Positions 46,074 to 57,407 of a stretch of 64,000 nt of DNA are shown in pieces (position 1 is the first letter of the stretch; the number at the start of each line of letters is the position of its first letter). The DNA lies in NCBI GenBank assembly GCA_963930645.1, contig CAWVNO010000515.1, forward strand, positions 2,526,838-2,590,837, given 5' to 3'. Both the position numbers and the translations under genes were made by a program. Below the pieces are notes generated by a model, which was given only the letters and a program-made list of their open reading frames with translations, made no database searches and was not told where the DNA came from. This DNA is from Salticus scenicus (Eukaryota > Arthropoda > Arachnida > Araneae > Salticidae).

Positions 46074-46599
46074 TATATGGTCTATGTAAACATCCAAATT
46101 CAAGCAAATCCTGTCTTAAATATGCTTTTTACAACATGAATTTGAAAATTTCAAGTGCTCTCTACTTGAAAACAAAATAGGGGAGCAACTTGGTTAACAA
46201 ACTTATTCGAGATATTATTTATATGATTTGGTTCGATCTTAAATGATCTATGTATACATCGAAATTCAAACAAATCCGGGCTTAAATATGCTTTTTAAAA
46301 TGTGACTTTGGAAATTTCAGGTGGCCTCCACTTGGAAACAAAATAATGGAGCAACTTGGTTAACAAACTCATCTAAGATAATTATAAGTTCGTTGTTCAA
46401 ATTTGGTTCGATTTGGAGTATTATTTCGGAAGTTATCGTGATTATAAATTTTCAAGAGGTAGCCTGATTTCAAGTGGCCCCGCTAAGTTTAAAATATCCA
46501 TCACTTTGTCAAAAATGGCAGATATTTGGTTGAGACCTTTATATGGTCTATGTCAAAATTTTCATTGTATATACATACTTATATATATATATATTGATA

Positions 46600-47537
46600 T
46601 ATAGGTAAACGAAGTGATTGCAATAGGTCGATTTCCAAAAAAATCAATCTAAGATAAAATTTTAGCAGGAAATTATAATTATTGCTCATCTTTTCCTAAT
46701 TGCTTTTCTAATGAATAACGTTAAAAAAAAAAAAAGTCTAGACAGTTGCTGTAAGCAAAATAAGCGCAATCTAATTAAAAACATATTAAATTAAGAACAA
46801 CAACAAAGAAAGCTTTTGAAATTAATTTCTATTATTATTAGTTTTTGAAAGTCATCTGATTACATTATATTTCTGTTACTTCTTTTTAATAATAATAAAA
46901 AAAAAAGGAAAGGAAAGTCTTCATTGCATTACGGTTAGCAGTTTTCAGTTTTCACTGGATGACAGACAATATTTGGTATTTGACAATGTCAAATTTATAT
47001 ATATATTTTTTTACCTTTTTATATTTTATTTTTCATTTTTTTATTTTCTTCTACTTTATTTTTAACGGCTGAAGTGTCATGTGTTTGTCATTTTTTCTCA
47101 CTTTTTTTTTTTTTAATTTCTAAACAGATATGTTTCATTATCGATTTTCTTAGTTATTTTTTATTTCTAAATCTATATTTATCAGGTTCTTGTATCAGTA
47201 TAACCACTAAAATTTACATTAAATTTCAATTTCAATAAGGAAATTGTTTTAGTTTAAATTGTAATAGAAATAAAAAATAAAAAATATACTTATAAAGCTA
47301 CAAAAATCACAACTTGTTGGACTTAGTATTATGGTCCTAATTGCTAACATTAGCGTAAGTAATTGAAAATGAATTTATCTATTAATTTATATACAGTAAA
47401 TTAATCATAGAAAAAATGAGTGCTAACTTTTAATTTGAATTAAAATAACTTTTATTTGAGTGTTGTTGCTACTATCATGTATCAATTAATTGCTAAGATT
47501 TATATCGTTCTTAAATTCTTCCCTTTATAATATAAAA
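46600..47537. other. AT-rich stretch without recognisable gene
   Basis: A TA tract near 46570-46605, several A and T runs, no paired termini, no coding frame with a domain. Confidence 0.5.
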
Positions 47538-47862
47538 TGTTATGTTCATCGAGTATATCTGACAAGATGACACTTACACACACGCACAAAAAAAAAAAAA
47601 CAGAGACATTGTTTGTCATTTGACCAAATTTGACCATCCAACCAAAACCTCATTTTTGGTTGGGAAACAACAATTAACATTAACAATAAACAACAATTAA
47701 CAAATGTTATGTTCATCGACTGTATCTGACAAGATGACACTTACACACACACGCACAAAAAAAAAAAAAAAAAAAAAAAATACACAGAGACATTGTTTGT
47801 CATTTGACCAAATTACCATTCAACCAAAATCTCATTTTTGGTTTGGAAACAACAATTAACAA
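47538..47862 (+). repeat. Tandem duplication of ~165 bp
   Basis: Copies 47538-47680 and 47703-47862 share 'aatgttatgttcatcga', 'atctgacaagatgacactta', a CA/A run, 'acagagacattgtttgtcat', 'ttgaccaaatt' and 'ctcatttttggttt', with few substitutions. They differ mainly in A-run length and a 4-bp 'taca' insertion. The downstream stretch to 48800 is AT-rich, with the hairpin-plus-'tttaatgcgacagaact' relic near 48570-48610. Confidence 0.85.
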
Positions 47863-48804
47863 TTCTCAATATACCTCTTTTGAAATGCGTCATTTTTTAG
47901 TGGACCGATAACCACAGGATATTTAAAATTAAAAAATACCATAAAAATATTTTCCTTAATCTTAGCGAATCTGACGTATAAATGCAATTTGTCATGGGGG
48001 AAAAAAAAATTAATTGCTTTTTACGTTTCGCATATTTGCGATATAAATTACTTTTCTCAATTTCAGTAACCTCTGATACTACATATTAATAGAAGTAGAA
48101 GTTTTAATGTGTTGGAAGCAACCTAGATTAAATCTTCTTACTCTGAAGATCAAGAACAGTCCTCGTTCCTCCCTTTTGCAAGTCACGAAAGTTTCTGTAA
48201 CGTGACTTTTTTTCTAATAAAATAATATGGAGAGCAACATTTTTAGGTATTTTTAGAGAGGTCGATTTTAACCTAAAACGTGGGGCTGCTGACCTGGGAT
48301 ATCATTGGAATTGTTTGGAATTTAACGTAAATTGATCTCACTAAAATGTTTATATATAGCCTGCAGATGGTTAAATCAGATTTAGAATAATGAAAGAAGG
48401 TTGGTAGAAGGCGTAATTTTTTATGAAAAGGAGAACACACACACGTTTCTTTAGAACATATTTACATTTTTTTTTGCAACGAAAATGACATAAAATGCTT
48501 TCCAAGAACTACAAATTTAGTATTAAAAAACTGTTTTCCGTAAAAACAAAATACAAATAGATAATTCTGTGAGAGACAGAATTTATTTAATGCGACAGAA
48601 CTATTTTATACATTGGAAATCTGACTACTGAGAAATTCCTGGATGAATGTTACGTGGAATTGCTAGCAATATTTTAAAGATATATACAGAATATGAACTT
48701 TTGTGTCATAAATTGACTAAAAAATACAATCATAAAAAATATAATCAAAATAGAAATTATTTTATTTATTTATTTATTAAAAAAAAATATATATATACCA
48801 AAAT

Positions 48805-49872
48805 TAATAAAAAGTCATCGCCAACATGACGACAAAAATTTAAAAGGCGTCGTGGGAGTCCTATATTAAAATTGTGCTGCCTGTGGAAGTATGAAAATTG
48901 GGTCGTGAACCATGAATTTTATTTGGAAACCTTTCTTTGAGTGATTTTGGTTTCACTATTGTACAATATTAATTTAGTTTTAAAAATAATTTGGCTTCTG
49001 GTAAATTGGAATTTTAATTAGGTGGTGAAATTGGTATAACATTTATGAGTTTCAAATTTTAAAGGTAAACAAGAAAAGAAATAAAATGCGAATATTTCGC
49101 ACGGTTTTGCTAGTATATTAATATTTTTATGCGAAAATAGCGTAAACGCTTTCATTTTAAGCTGTTTGAAAACAAACTGTCAACGTGTTTATATTTTATT
49201 AAAATTAACTGCTGCAAAGTTAGATAAATTTAATTTCAGTACTAAAATATATCAATTATGCAAGGCAAGTTGTTAGCCACCTGCATTAAGAATGCACTGA
49301 AAAAATGATGTTCAAAAAAGAATAAAATAGGCAAATAATACAAAAGGCTTAAACGCACAGCAGTTGTTTTAGGTCAAAATAATTATGCATGACTCTTCAT
49401 CAGGCAATAAAAGGAAAGTAACACAGTAACATAAAAAACTCACAATAGCTGAAGTAGTCAATAATGTCTTCAAGTAGACAACCTTGAAGACAAAATAAAT
49501 AAATAAATAAAAATTTAAATAAAATAAAATAAATACAAAATAAAACATTCATATCGACTGTTGTTCTATTAATGATGTTTAACAAAGAAACACTGAAAAT
49601 TACATTTAAAAGTTTGTTTTAAATACGTAGATTTCTACTTAAAAAAAAAAAAAATATTTATTTAGATTTTACATGATATTTTATAAATATCAAAATATAT
49701 TTGAAATTTTTATTTATTTATTTATTTTTTAAATAGAATCCCCCCCCCCCCCCGTTAGATTAAAAACATTTTTCGCGACAAATTTGTCGTCCATGTGCGT
49801 TATTTTGACGTTAATTTTTGATCACTTTACGAAAATTGTCGCTTTGTCGTCATGCTGCCATGAACCCTGATA
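48805..49872. mobile_element. Possible hAT-like element, decayed left end
   Basis: The right end reads (complement) CAGGGTTCATGGCAGCATGA then 'cgacaaag'. The left end at about 48809-48840 reads 'gtcatcgccaacatgacgac' then 'aaaaattt', so the inner ~15 bases are inverted but the outermost CAGGG is lost on the left. No target duplication is seen. The interior is AT-rich with a C run at 49741-49754. A TE end is likely on the right; the pairing is tentative. Confidence 0.3.
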
Positions 49873-50808
49873 ATATTATACTAGAATGCATTTTTATTTA
49901 CATTTTGGTAATACATCAGATTTAGCACCAGAGTGATTATTATTTTTGTCTCGGGGAAAAAACGATTTCAATATAATAATAAACACTCCGACTCTGAAAA
50001 CTTTTTCGACCTAAATGCCCACTACACTGCTCCCTTTATCTAAGAGTGCATCAAACTTGCATATTTCCTCTATAAAAGTCTTATTTCTATATTAGTGTTT
50101 TAAAGACGGCATGTATATTGTTAATAGTATTTATAACACAAGGATAACAAAGATTTTATAACACAGAGAGCTTTGAAAATAAGTCTTTAAATCTCAGTCA
50201 GAAAATAGGGGTGGTTTTCTCACTCAATGTCAATGTAGAGCAAGAATGTACAAGGTATAAAAGAAAAAGGAAAAGTAATTCAAGAAACCGCAAAAGTAAA
50301 CCATCATTTGACCTTGAATAGCGATAAGCTTAAAAACTTACCTAAATATTGGCATTCAGTGATACTGATTTTTAATATTAAATGACTAAAACGAGTTACA
50401 GGAGGTCTTTCACATTTTATTGAAACGATTTTTTTTTTTTTTTTTTTTTAAATTTTCAAGTTACTATTGTCAGATAATAACTTGGCCTTTTCAGTAATAA
50501 TCGTTTGCAACTATTTTTTACCAGATGGAAAACAGAAACAGAAATTTTTTTAGGACATGCCTCTTAAAATTCATAAATGGTTCAAAGTTTACGTAAATAA
50601 ATCATTTAGAGGAAAAATATTCACAACCCTAAATTGTAGAGCGGTGTAAAAAATTGTGGTTACCTCATTTCAAAGAAAAGTAATAAGGAATTTGAAACTG
50701 AAAACAAAACAAAAATAAATAAATGAAATAAAATATATATGTAAATAAGCAGCTGAAAAATAAAGTAAAATAAAAACAACCACAAAACAACATCTACATA
50801 CAGACTGT
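49873..50808. other. AT-rich stretch without recognisable gene
   Basis: No termini, coding region or tandem structure found. A T run lies at 50430-50449. Confidence 0.5.
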
Positions 50809-50879
50809 TCGAAGCAGGGGCGTAGCGAGCGGGGGGGCAAGGGGGGCAGGCTGCCCCCCAATGTTGAAGATAGATAATC

Positions 50880-52285
50880 TAGTCGGCTTAGAGGCAGATG
50901 TACAGATTGAAGTTTTTTTTTCAGTCGGCTTTTATTTCTAAGGAAATTTTTCAAGCGGGAAGTATATCGATAAAAAAGTATTTGACCGTCAGATGAATCT
51001 CTTTTACAATATAGCTCTAACACTCACGATAAACCTTCCAGTCAACTTTTCAACGGATAATCCGATTGATCGTCTTCTAATTAACTTTTTTTTTTTCAAG
51101 TTAATTTTTTTAAACTTCGTAGAAGCCGAATTTTCTAGTCTATTCCAGGTTGCAAACTCTATGAAATTTGTTTTGCTTTCGGCTTCGAAGTTCAATAAAA
51201 GTACTCCAGTCGGCCTGTTGGCAGATAACTCGACAAAATTCAATAAAATATTTTAGTCGGCCTGTTGTTCACAGATGACCCGATTAAAGTGTTTTTACTG
51301 TCAGCTTCGAAGCTCAATAAAAATATTTCAGTCGGCCTATTGACAATTTGATTAAATTGGTTTGCTTTCGACTTCAAAGTTCAATAAAATTATTTTAGTT
51401 GGCCTGTTCACAGATGACCCGAGACCCGATTAAAGTGTTTTGCTTTCGGCTTCAACGTTCAATAAAAGTATTCCATTCGGCTTATTGACAGATAACCCGA
51501 TTAAATTGCTTTGCTTTCGATGCCAACGTTCAGTAAAAATATTCAGTTGACCTACTGACAGATAACTCGTTTAAATTGGCTTGCTTTTGGCTTCGAAGTT
51601 CAATAAATATATTCCAGTCGGCCTACTGATTGGTAACTCGATTAAATTGGTTTGCTTTCGACTTCGAAGTTCAATAAAAGTGTTCCAATCGGCCCATTGA
51701 CAGATAACCCGATTAAATTATTTAGCTTTTGGCTCCGAAGTTCAATAAAAGTATTCCAGTCGGTATGTTGATAGGTAGCCCGATTAAATTGTAATCCGAT
51801 TGCTTTTATACTCAAAGAATATTTTCTTCCGAAATGGTCCTTGTTTATCACGAAATTTTAAAATGAAAAAGCCCACTTTTATTCATAGTCGGTATTTTCG
51901 TCGTCGGAAAAACCTCTTTAGGACTTTGGCTCTAAAAATCAGTAGAAGCACATCGGCCTACTGACAAGTAATCCGATTATTATTATTTATTATATTATTT
52001 TACAGATGATCTTTATTTATCACAAGAATTTTCAGACAAAATATGCCGTCTGAAAAAGTATTTTTTCTTTTGATAAATCTCTTATGTACTATAGCTCCAT
52101 GCTCCAAAGCTCAATAAAATTTACTCTAGTCATTCTATTAACAAATAATTTGATTGACATTTTTTCACATAGCCTTTATTTTGAGGTCGGATAAATCTCT
52201 TTTATTTCGGCTCTGAATTTTATTTTAAACAGTCCTATCGGCTAAATGACTGATAACCCGATTGATTTGTTAGTCTTTACCTTTT
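50880..52285 (+). repeat. ~71-bp tandem array inside the hAT-like element
   Basis: The core (51170-51790) has units near 51209, 51257, 51331, 51399, 51476, 51545, 51618, 51689 and 51759, each reading 'cagtcggcctattgacagat', 'aacccgattaaattg', 'tttgctttcggcttcgaag' and 'ttcaataaaagtattc'. Outside the core the same phrases recur at longer spacing to 50880 and 52285. Frames on either strand (87, 79, 69 codons) are translations of the repeat. Confidence 0.8.
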
Positions 52286-52482
52286 ATTTTAGATAAAAAA
52301 TTTGAAACCAGGAAAAGATTCGTTGAAAAAGTATTCGGTCGTTGAAGAAATCTCTTTTTTCACTTAGTCACAGAGCTTTTCAGTAACAATCAACTGGGTT
52401 TAGAATCTAATAAAGCCAAAATAGAGAGCAGAACCAATTCAATCTCTCCCCTATGTACGGTCAGAAGAAATAAATCGTTGAC

Positions 52483-52679
52483 ACGTTAAAATACATCCCA
52501 GGTCGCGCTCGTTGGCCTAGCCATTCGGAGTTTTCCGTGGTTTTCTCCGAAACATGCGTAAATATGGGCTAGGAACCCTTAGAAAGACCCCCATGGAGGG
52601 CACTCCTCCTCAGTCCTAGGACCTACAGCAGTCAGTCGGTCTTATTCCCAAATCCAATCCAATCCACGTTAAAATACAT
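52483..52679 (+). mobile_element. SINE, copy 1, with 14-bp target duplication
   Basis: Bases 52497-52665 are flanked by perfect direct repeats ACGTTAAAATACAT (52483-52496; 52666-52679). The body begins 'ccaggtcgcgctcgttggc', includes 'ttttccgtggttttctccga' and 'gcgtaaatatgggctaggaa', and ends in an AATCC repeat tail. A short element with variable-length duplication and a simple 3' tail indicates LINE-driven retroposition. I cannot find a convincing tRNA-type B box. Confidence 0.8.
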
Positions 52680-52902
52680 TTTATGAACATATAAATCAAT
52701 ATTTGTTGCAGGTATTATTCACTGGATGCTCTTTAATATCACCGGAAAATATTTTCCTGATTGTATTTATTACTATACTGAAAAAAAAAAAAAAAAAAAA
52801 GTTATATTTGAAATGAGATATTACAACGTACATATTCATTTTTGTAAGGCCTCGTCAATATCCGAGACTTTTTGCTGTTGGACGAAAGGTGCAAATTTAC
52901 AG

Positions 52903-53050
52903 TCTTCGTCGCGCTCGTCGGTATAGCCGTTCAGAGTTTTCCCGTGGTTTTCTCTTAAAATCGCGTAAATACGAACTAAGACTCATTAAAAAACCCCCAC
53001 GGAAGACCACCCTAGTTCTAGGTCCCTCGTATAGTCAATCTGACTTACTT
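52903..53050 (+). mobile_element. SINE, copy 2
   Basis: Shares with copy 1 'cgtcgcgctcgtcgg', 'tagccgttcagagttttccc', 'gtggttttctc' and 'cgcgtaaatac', then a 'cccccacggaagaccacc' block and a 3' part ending near 'agtcaatctgactta'. More diverged; target duplications not visible. The stretch after it to 54220 is homopolymer-rich and AT-rich without genes. Confidence 0.65.
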
Positions 53051-53316
53051 TCAAACATACCTCATTTTTGTGGGTATGGCACATTTTTTTGTAGTTTTGT
53101 AATGGGCAAAACATACTAGTTTACGTAAATTTATTTGGTCAAAAAGGTTTTTTTAACGTATTTTGCATAATTTCATTTGTTAAAATACGTTTTACATAAT
53201 CAGATTTTGATTTTTATTTAAATCGAAAGAGAATTTCTTGAAACAATTACGGTCTTTCGGGAAAAGAGCTTTTTCTTCCCAATTACTGAAAATGCATTTT
53301 TTTTTCTTTCTTTCTT

Positions 53317-53354
<38 letters not shown>

Positions 53355-53481
53355 ATAACTGAGAACATTAATCTGATGATTGCAGTGTTTTTCCACCAAA
53401 CATTCTTTTATAAATTCGCATACTAAGTGGTTCCAGACGTTTTCCATCTATCCATGATTTAAAAAATGTATATCAGAGTAG

Positions 53482-53513
<32 letters not shown>

Positions 53514-54473
53514 ATAAGCCTGTTTTTATTTTCTAAGTAATAGATTTAAAATTTTCCACAAAACAGAATTTTATTTAGTGCAGCAGGACTTATTTTAATC
53601 TAGTCTTGCATGTAAAGGCATGCAGTAACTGTGTTTCATTCTCTAGAATCGGTTACTATATTCATCCTTACGATGTCTTTGGTATAGCTTATCATAGGAA
53701 CTCTTTGGCAGCTTTTAATGTTTTGTTGTCATTTTAGCGCTGGATTAAAATTTCTATCGCAATTGCGTAAGTAAAAGTAAAGATCTTGTCGAGAAACGTC
53801 CGAGCTACTTTGATGCCCAAATTTCAAAAGGCACAACTTAGACGATATACAGGGCTACATAAAAAAAAAAAAAAATCTTTATAACGCTTTCTCTTTAGAA
53901 ATAAAGCTTTAAAAAAATGTTTTGTGAAATTCTTTACTGCAGAGCTAAAAGAAAACGTACTTTTGTAGGTTTGTTATTTTGCGACAATGTACTACAAAGT
54001 CAATCACTATTCAAGGTGAGAGCTACACAAAAGAAATCTGTTAATATGTTTTTAAAAGAAAGAAACAAGTATAAGAATATTTTTTGTGTAATTTTTTTCT
54101 TTTTATCTAAAAACAAAATTTTTTAGTGTATCATCATTGAAGTTATATATATATATAGTGGGTAAATACAGATGGAATTTTTTTTTCTAATCAATGCAAA
54201 CTGCATTATTTTTCATTCATGTTCAGTCGGACTTAAGCCAGATTTGAGTCGGCTAATTTTATATTTTGCCCCCCCCCCCCAAATATTTATTGTTCGCTAC
54301 GGCCCTGTCGAAGACAATAAAAAACATAAAAAAAGTAAAGTCTCAGATCCCCAAAGGAAAAATACCCTAATTTAATACTTCATTGCACCTAAACTGAGAA
54401 TATCTGTAGCCACAAAAAGAAAATTAGAATGTTTTGGCTATCACAAAACCTTCTACTTTATCATCCTATATTA

Positions 54474-54516
54474 TACACTGTAAAAAAATTTGTGCCACAA
54501 ATTTTTTACACTGTAA
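54474..54516. repeat. Short near-perfect palindrome
   Basis: CACTGTAAAAAAATTTGTG is followed, after one base, by its inverse ending 'acactgta'. CACTGTAAAAAATTT is reminiscent of the CACTG termini of Chapaev-type elements, so this could be two element ends brought tip to tip. A hairpin of ~19-base arms would form. Confidence 0.5.
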
Positions 54517-55030
54517 CAGAACCACTTGTTAACATGCATAAAAATTTAATCAATATAGATCCTCACTATAAAGGTTTTAAAAACGATGTTTCGTAGAATT
54601 TTAACTAATATATGTTGAGTTACAGTCATCTGGAAAATCACTTAAAAATTGAAACGCTGCCTCTTGGCTTATATGCACGCAAATTGAATCGGCATAATTT
54701 TTCATACGTCCATCTCATATACCAAGTTTGGTGCATTTATATATTATAAAAGCTGTGATATGGTCTTTCCGTAAACGAAGGAAACTGCAGCATAGCAGCT
54801 CCACCTGTCGACAGATATGCATTTGTGATTTTATTCACGAGAGGAATTAAGACATAGCTTTCCCTTAAATAAGAGACATCGCAGTATACTAGTGCCACCT
54901 TCTTGGTAATATATCCCAAAAGCTAATCAGCACCAATTCATGTCAATGTCCAATCAACTATCAAGTTTGGTTAGCTTCCGTTCATTTGTTCGTAAAATAC
55001 AGAGTTCACAAAATTTTGATCACACACAAA
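54517..55030 (-). repeat. Array relic related to the 33.2-33.7-kb body
   Basis: Phrases 'gctgtgatatggtctttccg', 'tgcagcatagcagctccacc' and 'gacatagctttcccttaaat' match degenerate units at 33370-33650. Two units are visible, about 110-170 bases apart. No head module found here. Confidence 0.45.
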
Positions 55031-56548
55031 CAAGCAGATACATAGACAAATTAACATTTTTTTTTTTTTTTTTTTTTTTTATCATAGCTCCTACGGCCCG
55101 AATTTTTATAAGAACTCTTCTACCATTATTATATATATAAAAAAAAAAAAAAACTTAAATTTAAAGAAGAAATTTATTTTAAAGTGATAAAATGTCAAAT
55201 GGTGTCCTCCAGTCCAGGTCTTCACAAAGCGTATAAATTCATCGGAAATCTAAGTTCGAAACTTTTCACAAATTCAATACTTCCTTTTTATATATCTAGA
55301 ACTATAAAATGTAGTTTTGGATGTAGAGGGAAAAAAAAAAAACAGTTTTCTATTGCTCAAATGACGAAAATGCCAGTAAGAAATGGTTCCATCAACGAAT
55401 AGAAAACTGCCAAAGGGATTCCCAATAGTTTCTGAATTCTGTTGCAAGTTGCAATGGTAAATAAAAAAGTTACAAAAAAAAAAAAAAATCTTAATTAAAG
55501 CTATAGTTGATTAAGCAGCATATTTTAGTAGCAATTTCTGTAGAAGAAATTCTAGTCCTTTATGGAAAGTTTAGTTTCAGATGGATAAAGCCTCTTAGTC
55601 CTATGCCTAAGTCAATAGTCGCGCATATTTAGCATTAAAAAAAAAAAAAAAAATCCTATTTAGGGAACTTTTTAAAAGGAAATTTAAAAATAGGATTCTT
55701 TTAATGGAATTTAAATTTAACGAGAACCTACTTTAATCATTAAAATAAAAAATTTCAAGCAAAATTTGAGCTACTGTTACACTGAAGAAAAAGAGCTATC
55801 AGAGAAGCTACCAGAGAAGCACAGAGTAATATTAATAGGAGTTGAAGGTCCAATGGGAGAAAGCTACGAAACTGTGATGTAAATTTTTGGTAAATATTGA
55901 GGGCGCCACTTGTCATTACTCCCTACCTCGGAGTTGATATAGTGTTGTTTTCAATAGAATTTTGCTGGAATACATTTAAAATTTTTTATTTTAAGCAATT
56001 TAATTTGTTTGTAAGTTCTTAAAACAGCATAATTCAGATGTTTCAAATAAATGCTTCGTTTTCAGTTGTAATACAGGCTATGACAGTGGTAAGAAAAATA
56101 AAAAAAAAGCCCCAGGAGAGAAATAATGTCCGAGTTCGTGTTTTCTGCACCTAAAGTAAGTTTATTTTTTTTCTTTACAAAATTTCATCCACTCTCCTTC
56201 CTCCCAATTGTCTGTTTTAGCTAGCTTCGGTTCATAAGGATCGTCATTTTTTAAAAGCTCTCTTTCAAAGTAAAATTAGTATAAAATGGCTCTTAAAAAA
56301 AAACATGTTGGTTAGAATACTCTATTTAATGAAATTTGCTTTCAATCGAACTTTTTTCAGCTTGATATTATTTAAAAAAAAAATAATTAAAACGAGACAT
56401 TTCCCCATTGAATAACATTGCGAAAGCTGGAGAGAAGGAAGTATAGTACGCTGGCGCCATCTGTAAACATTATAAAACAACATCACAAAATTTCAGCGTT
56501 ACCTTCTTCGAGAAGAAAATCACTTAATAAAAAGTAAATAAATAAAAA
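55031..56548. other. AT-rich stretch without recognisable gene
   Basis: Poly(T), poly(A) and TA tracts (55058-55080, 55129-55153, 55637-55653) among AT-rich sequence. Short frames only; no paired termini. Confidence 0.5.
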
Positions 56549-56668
56549 ATCTCCGTGGTTTTCTCCGAAATTCGCGTATGTATGGGATAGGCCCTGTTGG
56601 AAAGCCACAGTACTCATATTATAAAGGCTTACTGGAGATTGAATTGGTTGGAATTGGTCATTTTGGTC
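56549..56668 (+). mobile_element. SINE, copy 3 (5'-truncated)
   Basis: Begins at 'ctccgtggttttctccga', which is internal to copies 1 and 2, continues 'attcgcgtatgtatgggat' and 'agg', and ends with a 'gaattggttggaattggtc' tail. Missing the first ~50 bases fits 5' truncation during target-primed reverse transcription. Confidence 0.6.
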
Positions 56669-57033
56669 AGAAGTCAAATTAACTTAATTCGTCAGGACGC
56701 CAACCAATTTTTCCTGTAATAGGCAACTAATTCACCTGTTGTAACTTATATATATCAACCGCTAGGCGGACAAATACCAACAAGGATTAGAATATTTAAT
56801 TATTTAAAATAGTTTTTTTAAATACTATTAATTTATGTCTAAACTTATTGCTATTATTATTATTACTATTTTTACTTAACAGTATTTTGATTTTAGATGA
56901 GCGACCTATTTTTAAAATGTGTATAATGAATAATTGTAAGAAATGCACAATAATATTCATTGTCCATGTTTTAATTTATTTTACTATTATTTTATCTTGC
57001 AATTATTTAAATTCGGAATATATCCCTTTTAGG

Positions 57034-57407
57034 ACGGAGAACTATTACTTTCAATCTGGAGTTTTTGTAGACCAGTTTTCTGTAACGCCAAAATAAATTA
57101 GAAATATCAGTCCTATTGTTACAAATTCGGTACCAAATGAAAAGGGGCGATTTTTCTGAATTCAGGGGTGCAAACAGTTTTTCGACATGACAATTAGATT
57201 TTTTTTTAAATTAACTAAAGTATGAAATTTAGGTGGAAACACTTCATTTTAATTCATTTCGGTCATTTCAAAAATGTGTCAACCGGTTTTACCACAGACC
57301 TTAGTCTGTGGGTTTTACGGTCAAAAAATGAGATAAAAATTAAATTAAAATTAAAAAATTGAAAATTAAAATTAAAATTTTACAGATTGATATTAATAGT
57401 CCTCCGT
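57034..57407. mobile_element. ACGGAGGACTATTA family, copy 2
   Basis: The left end ACGGAGAACTATTACTTTC and the complement of the right end ACGGAGGACTATTAATATC are inverted, and both continue 'aatctg'. Its left interior matches 42671-42720 ('gaccagttttctgtaacg' against 'taccagttttacga'). It holds an inverted 'cagaccttagtctgtg' palindrome near 57294-57309 and an AAATTA-rich right arm. No coding. Confidence 0.55.

Larger units (their letters stand above)
43500..46560 (+). repeat. ~155-bp tandem array split by a Tc1-like element
   Basis: Units contain 'ccgcaacttggaaacaaaat', 'gttgcctagcaaactta', 'gataagttcac', 'tttggttcgaat', 'attacaaaagttatc' and 'attttcaagtggcc'. They run from about 43590 to 44350 and resume at 46074-46560. 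The sister unit near 46525 reads 'ggttgagacctttatatgg', which is the uninterrupted form of the insertion site. The block 'ttctgtacaaaacagaattt' at 43540 recurs at 48575 and 53565. Confidence 0.65.
50809..54313. mobile_element. hAT-like element with 6-bp duplication TCGAAG
   Basis: The element proper is 50815-54307 (3493). The ends CAGGGGCGTAGCG and CGCTACGGCCCTG are a 13-bp inverted repeat with one mismatch, flanked by TCGAAG. G-rich (50829-50845) and C-rich (54269-54281) blocks lie just inside the ends. Short 'agtcggct' motifs occur near both ends and are expanded into an array on the left. Two SINE copies sit inside. No transposase is readable. This is the same terminal class and duplication length as the 9.5-kb element. 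Confidence 0.65.

Noticed and set aside
43500..46560. tRNA B-box-like 'ggttcgaat' phrases
   Set aside because: They belong to array units and lack an A box, cloverleaf pairing and a terminator in the right places.
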